Below, in pieces: positions 54,919-60,732 of a DNA stretch of 60,732 nt; within the stretch, counting starts at the first letter, position 1, and each line of letters begins with the position of its first letter. This DNA comes from Actinokineospora bangkokensis. GTDB lineage: Bacteria; Actinomycetota; Actinomycetes; Mycobacteriales; Pseudonocardiaceae. Location of the stretch: the NCBI RefSeq assembly GCF_001940455.1, contig NZ_MKQR01000028.1, forward strand, positions 40,823 through 101,554. The letters run 5' to 3'. The position numbers and the translations under genes are program-made. The notes under the pieces were generated by a model, which was not told the DNA's origin, ran no database searches, and worked only from the letters and a program-made list of their open reading frames with translations.

Positions 54919-55854
54919 GTGCGCACTCTGAGAATCGCCGCAGTGGGCGTCTTCGTAATCCCCATGGCGCTGATCGCGTCCCCGGCCCAGGCCCAGACCG
55001 CCTTCGGCGCCACCATCTCGCCCGGCAGCGGCCCGCGCGGCTCCACCTTCACCATCAGCTGGTACACCGACTGGGTGGAGGGGACCCCCTGCGACACGGT
55101 CTGGTTCGCCACGGAAACCTTCCAGCTCCCAAGCGCGTCCTGGCGGGAGGGCTCGGTCACCGCCGTGGTGCCGGACGTGGAGGACGGCACGTACCCGATC
55201 GGGGTGTACTGCTCCTACGGCGAGGGTGAGGGCTACAGCACCACCCTGCGCTTCACCGTCAAGACCTCAAGCCAGCCCACCAGCTCCCAACCCCCGACCT
55301 CCACCACCCCGCCACGCCCTCCGGTCACCACACCACCCCCGGTCGTCGCCACCACCGCGCCCCCGGTCGTCCAACAACCCCCGCGCACCACGCCCACCAC
55401 CCCACCGCGTCGGACGACCCCGCGCACCACCTCGATCACCCCGGACCCCACGACCACCACCACCCCTGCCACGCCACCGCCCACCCCGCCCACGCAGCCA
55501 CCCACCACGCCCGAGCCCCGCGACGGCGCCCTGGAACTCGACCGGCACACGCTGCAACCGGGCGACCCGCTGTCGGCCACCGGCCGCGGCTGCGACCCCG
55601 GCTCCCGGGTCGTCCTCACCTCCGGGGGCGAGCGCGTGGGCACGGCGACCGCCGACGCGGGCGGCCGCTTCACCGCCCCGCTGGAGTTCACCCGCGTGGA
55701 GCCGGGCAGGCACACCATCACCGCCGACTGCGGCATCGTCCTGACCGGCTCCGTCGACCAGGTGGTCACGAGCAGCAGCAGCGGCAGCTCGACCACCCTG
55801 GTCGTCCTGGTCTTCTTCGTCCTAGCGGGCGCCGCCGCCTTCCGCCTCGCGTAG
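54919..55854 (+). CDS. Secreted Pro/Thr-rich protein with C-terminal membrane helix
   Basis: A 311-residue exported protein starting at GTG 54919. A signal peptide ends ASPAQAQ. An N-terminal beta-rich domain (about 30-115) with a Cys pair is followed by a mucin-like Pro/Thr linker of about 90 residues, a second Ig-like domain (about 210-285; LELDRHTLQPGDPLSATGRGCDPGSRVVL) with two Cys, and a final membrane helix. Only 39 bp separate its start from the divergent Ig-like membrane gene, so its promoter must overlap that gene or its message is leaderless. It overlaps the convergent LLM gene by 33 bp. Confidence 0.8.
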   Translation: MRTLRIAAVGVFVIPMALIASPAQAQTAFGATISPGSGPRGSTFTISWYTDWVEGTPCDTVWFATETFQLPSASWREGSVTAVVPDVEDGTYPIGVYCSYGEGEGYSTTLRFTVKTSSQPTSSQPPTSTTPPRPPVTTPPPVVATTAPPVVQQPPRTTPTTPPRRTTPRTTSITPDPTTTTTPATPPPTPPTQPPTTPEPRDGALELDRHTLQPGDPLSATGRGCDPGSRVVLTSGGERVGTATADAGGRFTAPLEFTRVEPGRHTITADCGIVLTGSVDQVVTSSSSGSSTTLVVLVFFVLAGAAAFRLA

Positions 55855-56853
55855 CGCGCGGTACACCGGCTCCCACCGAGCGGGGTTGGGCGCGTCGGAC
55901 GTGGTCAGCGTCAACCGCTGCACCACGTCCCCGTACCGCCTCCGCACCTCCGCCGCCGCCTCGACCGGCGTCCCCACCACGGCGAACGCGTGCAGCACCT
56001 CGTCGTCGACCAACGCCGCCATCTCGTCCCACCGCCCCCGCTTCGACAGCGCGTACAGCTCGTCCTGCAACCCACCCCACCCGTGCAGCTCCAACACCGG
56101 CCGATATGCGGGCGTAGACCCGTAGAACGCGATCTGCTTCTTCGTCTCGGCGATCGAAGCAGCCAACTCCTCCGCGCTCTCCCCCGCCGCCACGAACGAC
56201 GGCCCGCTGATCTCGAACCCCGCCAACGACTTCCCGACCTTCGCCCGCCCCCGCTCCAACGCCGGGATCGTCACCTCCCGCAGGTACCGCTCGGTCGTGA
56301 AGCTGTGGCACAACATCCCATCCGCGACCTCCCCCGCCACCTCGGTCATCCGCTCACCCACCGCCGCGAGCAGCACCTTCGGCTGCCCGTAGGGATTCGG
56401 CCCCGGGTTGAAGAACGGCGTCAACAACGTGTGCTGGTAGAACTCCCCCCGGAAGGCCAACCGCTCCCCGCTCTCAAAGGCTGACCAAATCGCCCGCACC
56501 GCCAACACGAACTCCCGCATCCGCGCCGCGGGAGCCGACCACGGCATCCCGAACCGCTTCGTGATGTGCGGCTTGATCTGCGACCCCAACCCCAGCACGA
56601 ACCGCCCCCGCGAATGCACCTGCAAGTCATTCGCCGCCACCGCCACCGTCATCGGGTTCCGCGCGAACGCCACAGCGATCCCCGTCACCAGCTCGATCCG
56701 CTCCGTCCGTTCAGCGGCCACCGCCAACGCCAAGAACGGGTCCAGTTGCGTCTCCGCCACCCAAGCCCCGTCGTACCCCGCAACCTCCGCGGCCACCACC
56801 CCCTCGGCCGCTTCCCCCACAGTCCGCGCATACCCACCCGAGTCCACCTTCAT
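55822..56853 (-). CDS. F420-dependent LLM-class oxidoreductase (TIGR03617-like)
   Basis: A 343-residue TIM-barrel flavin/F420 oxidoreductase of the luciferase-like monooxygenase superfamily. Characteristic blocks: YDGAWVAETQLDPFLALAVAAE, LVTGIAVAFARNPMTVAVAANDL, RFVLGLGSQ and VGERMTEVAGEVADGMLCH. The C-terminal MKxDxG-type mini-family start (MKVDSGGYA) is present. The substrate is unknown. The 3' end overlaps the secreted-protein gene. Confidence 0.9.
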   Translation of the reverse strand: MKVDSGGYARTVGEAAEGVVAAEVAGYDGAWVAETQLDPFLALAVAAERTERIELVTGIAVAFARNPMTVAVAANDLQVHSRGRFVLGLGSQIKPHITKRFGMPWSAPAARMREFVLAVRAIWSAFESGERLAFRGEFYQHTLLTPFFNPGPNPYGQPKVLLAAVGERMTEVAGEVADGMLCHSFTTERYLREVTIPALERGRAKVGKSLAGFEISGPSFVAAGESAEELAASIAETKKQIAFYGSTPAYRPVLELHGWGGLQDELYALSKRGRWDEMAALVDDEVLHAFAVVGTPVEAAAEVRRRYGDVVQRLTLTTSDAPNPARWEPVYRALREAEGGGAR

Positions 56854-56965
56854 GGCCCAACCCTACGACCCCACCCCACCCCCCACGCACCCAAAAGCAC
56901 CCCCGACCCCGAAGGCGGCCCCCAACATCCCTAAAGCCGTCGCTCACCCCCACCAACCGTTTCGT

Positions 56966-57262
56966 ACCCCCATGCCCCGTGGCGAAGCCCATCCCTAAAG
57001 CCGTTGTTTGGCCAGCGCCTCTGCCAGCCCGCAAACCATGGTGCCCAGCCCCACCAGCAGGCTCGGCAACCCCGCCGAAGCTCAGCTGAGCAAAAGGTCA
57101 TGGGCGTTGCCTACACCCCGGCCTGACCCAGTCCTGGCCGCTCGTAGCTCGGGAGGTGGCGTGTCAAGGGTGGGCGAAGCCCATCGCGAAGCGACGCCCG
57201 CAGGGCGCCCTTGACGCGCCACCTCCCGAGTTACACACTCGCGGCCCCCGAGGACAGGCCCC
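56966..57262 (+). repeat. Dispersed composite repeat, copy 3
   Basis: The A unit (from 56966) and the B unit share the order of copies 1 and 2. B palindrome arms are 57148-57170 and 57208-57230, pairing at 22 of 23 positions plus one G-T wobble. They enclose GGGC-GAA-GCCC, TCGC-GAA-GCGA and CGCCC-GCA-GGGCG; the third hairpin differs from other copies but stays paired. GTAG precedes the stem and GAGGACAGGCCC ends the unit. It lies between the divergent LLM and LysR genes. Confidence 0.88.
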
Positions 57263-57549
57263 GCTAGGCCCAGCAACCCCGTCCACACCGTGCCGATCCC
57301 ACCCGTCCCACACCGAGCCAAGATCATCTCCGCGCGCCCCCACGCGTCACCATCCGCAGCCCCCACCCACCCAAGGGGCTCTGGTCCCTTGCGGCCATTC
57401 TACCCGCTGACCAGCGCAAACAAGCCCTAAACGATCTTGCCTGTGGACAACTCCGCCCGAAATGCCCGTCCTCACCTCACCGATTCGGGTGAAACGGCCA
57501 TGCGCCGAGTGGTCTGGTCTGCGGGTGCTCGCGCGGGTATCAACATCGC
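57263..57549. other. LysR upstream region with one DnaA box
   Basis: No gene is supported. TGTGGACAA (57442-57450) is a perfect DnaA box on the minus strand. The LysR gene starts at 57550 without a strong ribosome binding site. Confidence 0.4.
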
Positions 57550-58551
57550 ATGGGCGAACTGGAGCTGCGGCACCTGCGGGCGCTCTGCGCGATCGCCGAC
57601 GAGGGGAGCGTGTCGAAGGCGGCGATCCGGTTGGGGGTGACCCAGCCCGCGCTGACGGCGCAGCTGCGGTCGATCGAGCGGATCCTGGACGGGGAGCTGT
57701 TCGTGCGGTCGGCGCAGGGGTCGGTGCCGACGGAGCTGGGGCGGGGGGTGATCCGGTCGGCGCGGGTGGTGCTGGAGGACGTGGCGGCGCTGCTGGCGGG
57801 GGCGCGCAGGCACGCGGCGGACCCGGCGGGGTCGCCGCTGGTGGTGGCGGCGTCGCCGATGCTGTTCGCCTCGGCGCTGATCGCGGAGCTGCGCGCGTGG
57901 GTGCGCTGCTCGCAGGTGCGCACGGAGATCGACTCGTCGGGGTCGGCGCTGCTGGACATGATCTGCTCGAAGCGGGCGGACATCGCGGTGTTCGAGCGGT
58001 TCGAGGGGATGGAGAACCGGGTGCTGCGCGAGGTGGAGGTGCGCACGATCGTCGAGGAGCCGCAGTTCGTCGCGCTCAGCTCGGACAACCCGATCGCCGC
58101 GCGGGCCGAGGTGGACCTGGCCGACCTGGCAGACCTGGACTGGGTGGTGCCGCCGCCGGACCAGGACTCGATCCGGCTGCGGTTCCGGGCGGCGTGCGAG
58201 GCGGCCGGGTTCACCCCGCGGATCACCCACCACGTCACCGAGGGGCGCACGGCGATGGCGCTGGCGGCGGCGGGCGCGGTGTGCCTGGCGCAGCCTGCGT
58301 CGCTGGGCGGGCCCGGGTTCGTCATCCGGCCGCTGCGCGGGTCGGTGCTCACCCTGCCGGTGGTGGTGGTGATCCGGCTGGACGGGCCGCTGGGCGGGCG
58401 CAGGCAGGAGGTGTTCTCGTGCGTGGCGCACGCCTACCGGTCGATCGTCGACCGCAACCCCACCTACGCGCGGTGGTGGCGGGAGCACCCGGAGGCCCAC
58501 GCCGAGCTGGACCTGGCGCTGCGCCTGCCCCGCCCCAGCAGCCCGTCGTAG
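57550..58551 (+). CDS. LysR-family transcription regulator
   Basis: A 333-residue regulator. The N-terminal winged HTH (about 4-62) has DEGSVSKAAIRLGVTQPALTAQLRSIE. An effector-binding domain (about 95-300) with two lobes contains LVVAASPMLFASALIAELR and HHVTEGRTAMALAAAGAV. The C-terminus is longer than usual and ends WREHPEAHAELDLAL. The start is ATG 57550. The target and ligand are unknown. It converges on the DUF4442 gene (17 bp between stops). Confidence 0.92.
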   Translation: MGELELRHLRALCAIADEGSVSKAAIRLGVTQPALTAQLRSIERILDGELFVRSAQGSVPTELGRGVIRSARVVLEDVAALLAGARRHAADPAGSPLVVAASPMLFASALIAELRAWVRCSQVRTEIDSSGSALLDMICSKRADIAVFERFEGMENRVLREVEVRTIVEEPQFVALSSDNPIAARAEVDLADLADLDWVVPPPDQDSIRLRFRAACEAAGFTPRITHHVTEGRTAMALAAAGAVCLAQPASLGGPGFVIRPLRGSVLTLPVVVVIRLDGPLGGRRQEVFSCVAHAYRSIVDRNPTYARWWREHPEAHAELDLALRLPRPSSPS

Positions 58552-58568
58552 CCGCTCGCGGTGCGGCG

Positions 58569-59024
58569 CTACTTGCGGTGCGGCTTGAGCGTCCAGACCA
58601 CGGTCATCTCCGCGGTGGTGACGCCCTCGGCGTTGGTGATGGTGCAGTCGACGGCGAACTCGGGCCGGGTGCCCGCCTCCAGCTCCGCGACGACCTCGGC
58701 GGCGGGCCGGGTGAGCACGGCCTCGACGGTGAGCGGGCCGAGGGCGAGCTTCTTGTAGCGGATCTCCGAGCTGACCACCAGCGGCGTCGCGGCGGACATC
58801 ACGTGGTTGAACGCGGCGAGGCCCACCGCGCCCGACGCGGTCTCCGCCAGCCCGAACACCACCGCCGCGTGCGGGCCGCCGACGTGGTTGCGCTGCCCCT
58901 CGACGTCGGGCAGCGAGCACACCACCCGGGTGGCCTCGACCTCGGTGAACTCGATGCCCGCGGTGGTGACCCAGGGGACGGACTGCTTCATCGCGTCCGC
59001 GACCCACGCGTAGTCGGTGCTCAT
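58569..59024 (-). CDS. DUF4442/PaaI-like hotdog-fold protein
   Basis: A 151-residue single-domain hotdog protein (acyl-CoA thioesterase superfamily). HVGGPHAAVVFGLAETASG is the helix-forming core; PLVVSSEIRYKKLALGPLTVEAVL and a C-terminal VVWTLKPHRK follow. No thioesterase activity can be asserted. The start ATG 59024 is divergent from glyA. Direct repeats CGGTAACAT at 59045 and 59068 lie in the shared upstream region. Confidence 0.85.
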   Translation of the reverse strand: MSTDYAWVADAMKQSVPWVTTAGIEFTEVEATRVVCSLPDVEGQRNHVGGPHAAVVFGLAETASGAVGLAAFNHVMSAATPLVVSSEIRYKKLALGPLTVEAVLTRPAAEVVAELEAGTRPEFAVDCTITNAEGVTTAEMTVVWTLKPHRK

Positions 59025-59044
59025 GCGCCCACCGTACTACCCGC

Positions 59045-59076
59045 CGGTAACATGACGCATTACTCATCGGTAACAT
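59045..59076. promoter_or_regulatory. Direct repeats between the DUF4442 gene and glyA
   Basis: CGGTAACAT occurs at 59045-59053 and 59068-59076, a 23-bp period (about two helical turns), in the divergent promoter region. Confidence 0.35.
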
Positions 59077-59102
59077 CTGGGCCGGGGCTGATAGGCTCCT
59101 GG

Positions 59103-59192
59103 CCTGGGCCGTGACTGGCGTGCACGAGGGTGGAAGCGACCACCGGGGAGCGGCCCGGGGCGCAGCCACGACACCGAACGCCTGGGTGTCCC
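59103..59192 (+). promoter_or_regulatory. ZTP (pfl) riboswitch upstream of glyA
   Basis: The conserved segments of the ZTP/pfl riboswitch appear in order: GGGCCGTGACTGGCG, then ACCACCGGGGAGCGGCCC, then CGCCTGGGTG. The RNA senses ZTP/ZMP, a sign of 10-formyl-THF shortage, and typically controls one-carbon genes such as glyA. A GACGCC-ACCT-GGCGTC hairpin downstream (59214-59229) may be the expression platform, about 35 bp before the start codon. Confidence 0.92.
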
Positions 59193-59263
59193 GCGCGACG
59201 ACACCGACACCTGGCAGACGCCACCTGGCGTCCCGCTGCCGCGCACGGAAAGGCCGAGCCGCC

Positions 59264-60517
59264 ATGCACCAGCCGCCCGTCACCGCCCTCGCCGCGACCG
59301 ACCCGGACATCGCCGACCTCGTCGAGCGCGAGGCCCGCCGCCAGCACGACAAGATCCGCCTGATCGCCTCGGAGAACTACGTCTCGCAGGCGGTGCTGGA
59401 GGCCACCGGCACCGTCCTGACGAACAAGTACTCCGAGGGCTACGCGGGCAAGCGCTACTACGAGGGCCAGCAGTTCATCGACCCGGTGGAGACCCTGGCG
59501 GTCGAGCGCGCCAAGGCCCTCTTCGGCGTCGACCACGCCAACGTGCAGCCCTACTCCGGCTCCCCGGCCAACCTCGCCGTCTACCTGGCCACGGTCAACC
59601 CCGGCGACGCGGTGATGGGCATGGCCCTGCCCGCGGGCGGCCACCTGACCCACGGCTGGTCGGTCTCGGCCACCGGCAAGTGGTTCACCCCGGTGCAGTA
59701 CGGGGTGCGCCGGGACACCGGCCGCGTCGACCTCGACGAGGTCCGCGACCTGGCCAAGCGCCACCGCCCGCGGCTGATCTTCTGCGGCGGCACCGCCATC
59801 CCGCGCACCATCGACTTCCCCGCCTTCGCCGAGATCGCCGCCGAGGTCGACGCCGTGCTGGTCGCCGACATCGCCCACATCGCGGGCCTGGTCGCGGGCG
59901 GCGCCCACCCCTCCCCGGTGGGCCACGCCCGCATCATCTCGACCACCACCCACAAGACCCTGCGCGGCCCCCGCGGCGCGATGCTCATGTCCGACGAGGA
60001 GTTCGCCAAGCCCCTCGACAAGGCCGTCTTCCCCGGCCTGCAGGGCGGCCCCCACAACCACACCACCGCCGCCATCGCCGTCGCCCTCAAGGAAGCCGCC
60101 CAACCCGCCTTCCGCGACTACGCCCACACCGTCGTCGCCAACGCCAAGGCCCTCGCCGACGCCCTCGTCGAACGCGGCTTCGACCTCGTCTCCGGCGGCA
60201 CCGACAACCACCTCATCCTCGTCGACCTCACCTCCAAGTCCATCGCGGGCAAACCCGCCGCCAAGGCCCTGGACGCCGCGGGCATCGAGCTGAACTACAA
60301 CACCGTCCCCTTCGACCCCCGCAAGCCCTTCGACCCCTCCGGCATCCGCCTCGGCACCGCCGCCATCACCACCCGCGGCCTCACCCCCGCCCACATGCCC
60401 CACCTCGCAGGCTGGATCGACCGGGCCATCACCACCGACAACCCCGCCGACCACGAGAAGATCGCCACCGAGATCCGCGAGCTCCTCACCTCTTTCCCCA
60501 TGCCCGGCTGGGCCTGA
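59264..60517 (+). CDS. glyA: Serine hydroxymethyltransferase
   Basis: A 417-residue PLP enzyme: serine + THF to glycine + 5,10-methylene-THF. Signatures: RLIASENYVSQAV, TNKYSEGYAGKRYYEG, PYSGSPANLAVY, DIAHIAGLV and the PLP-lysine motif STTTHKTLRGPRGAM. The C-terminal IRLGTAAITTRG is intact. The start ATG 59264 (MHQPPVTALAATD) is chosen because the earlier in-frame ATG at 59111 lies within the ZTP riboswitch. It is under riboswitch control and closed by the 60548-60575 terminator. Confidence 0.97.
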   Translation: MHQPPVTALAATDPDIADLVEREARRQHDKIRLIASENYVSQAVLEATGTVLTNKYSEGYAGKRYYEGQQFIDPVETLAVERAKALFGVDHANVQPYSGSPANLAVYLATVNPGDAVMGMALPAGGHLTHGWSVSATGKWFTPVQYGVRRDTGRVDLDEVRDLAKRHRPRLIFCGGTAIPRTIDFPAFAEIAAEVDAVLVADIAHIAGLVAGGAHPSPVGHARIISTTTHKTLRGPRGAMLMSDEEFAKPLDKAVFPGLQGGPHNHTTAAIAVALKEAAQPAFRDYAHTVVANAKALADALVERGFDLVSGGTDNHLILVDLTSKSIAGKPAAKALDAAGIELNYNTVPFDPRKPFDPSGIRLGTAAITTRGLTPAHMPHLAGWIDRAITTDNPADHEKIATEIRELLTSFPMPGWA

Positions 60518-60547
60518 TTCCCCCCCACCCTCCCTCCCTCCCTCCCC

Positions 60548-60575
60548 AGCGGCCCCGCCCCCCAGCGGGGCCGCT
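60548..60575 (+). terminator. Terminator after glyA
   Basis: AGCGGCCCCGC (60548-60558) pairs with GCGGGGCCGCT (60565-60575) and is followed by CCCTTTT. Confidence 0.9.
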
Positions 60576-60599
60576 CCCTTTTCCCCGCCCCACCCCCCC

Positions 60600-60732
60600 G
60601 AAGCCGAAGGCAAGCCCCCTGGTCGGTAAAGCCGTCGTTCGGCCACCCCACCCCCACCCCGCAAACCATGGTGCCCAGCCCCACCAACCCCCCGGCACAC
60701 CCCACACCGCTCAGCTGAGCAAGAAGTCACGG
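60600..60732 (+). repeat. Partial A-type dispersed repeat at the window edge
   Basis: Blocks GTAAAGCCGTCGTTCGGCCA, GCAAACCATGGTGCCCAG, CCCCACCAA and CTCAGCTGAGCAA match the first half of the composite repeat. The rest lies beyond the window. As at 0.2, 17.2 and 34.6 kb, it follows a gene's 3' end. Confidence 0.75.

Noticed and set aside
59111..59263. N-terminal extension of glyA from an upstream ATG
   Set aside because: The extension coincides with the ZTP riboswitch; the SHMT family starts at 59264.

Overview
The window is about 60.7 kb of very GC-rich actinobacterial chromosome. Starts are often GTG, genes often overlap as GTGA or ATGA, and hairpin terminators are strong. Gene content and order match the conserved core block that Mycobacterium tuberculosis carries at roughly Rv3644c-Rv3676 and Streptomyces carries around topA/crp: crp, a small membrane protein, nth, a TlpA-like protein, a CoA-type NUDIX hydrolase, marP, an EphE-like protein, a holin-superfamily membrane protein, acs, a HAD phosphatase, ssd, the Tad pilus genes, a DUF1998 helicase, topA and holB. 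Dispersed repeats, a second DnaN and a peptidoglycan-recycling cluster suggest a filamentous member of the Pseudonocardiales. The family assignment is inference. No ribosomal marker gene is present to confirm it.

Layout. 0.2-2.7 kb: DnaN paralog and an MFS exporter with operator-like palindromes. 3.1-7.6 kb: crp and the nth-tlpA-nudix-marP operon. 7.6-15.6 kb: EphE-like protein, holin-superfamily protein, nhaA, a MITE-like palindrome, an acyltransferase, a VIT1-family transporter, acs and a second MFS protein. 15.6-18.6 kb: two identical hexapeptide micro-ORFs, a membrane diguanylate cyclase, dispersed repeats, three DnaA-box iterons and a Fic-like protein. 18.8-25.8 kb: MurNAc/GlcNAc recycling cluster (murQ, RpiR-type regulator, YbbE/AmiE-like serine hydrolase, namZ, nagZ). 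25.9-27.4 kb: a probable 6S-like/Ms1 RNA, the HAD phosphatase and a 6C RNA. 27.7-33.8 kb: Tad/Flp pilus locus plus a Prim-Pol protein. 34.3-39.6 kb: repeat, DUF1998 helicase and H+-pyrophosphatase. 39.7-47.9 kb: two paralogous lipoproteins, a conserved hypothetical, topA, an MFS-thymidylate-kinase fusion and holB. 47.9-52.1 kb: a long palindrome, map with twin operators, a surface protein, tRNA-Thr(CGT) and an SBD-HNH endonuclease that resembles phosphorothioate-dependent enzymes. 52.3-56.9 kb: Ser/Thr kinase with membrane and secreted partners, and an F420-type oxidoreductase. 57-60.7 kb: repeat, LysR regulator, DUF4442 protein, ZTP riboswitch and glyA.

The most unusual content is non-coding. 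A roughly 300-bp repeat occurs three times, with partial copies elsewhere. Its core is a long stem enclosing three small hairpins, two with GAA-type triloops. Between copies the outer-stem arms differ at six of nine adjacent positions, and every difference is compensated in the opposite arm. There is also a 168-bp MITE-like palindrome between nhaA and the acyltransferase, a 146-bp nested palindrome downstream of holB, and several DnaA-box clusters. The least expected coding signal is a pair of 21-nt ORFs, identical only from start to stop codon, each with its own strong ribosome binding site.
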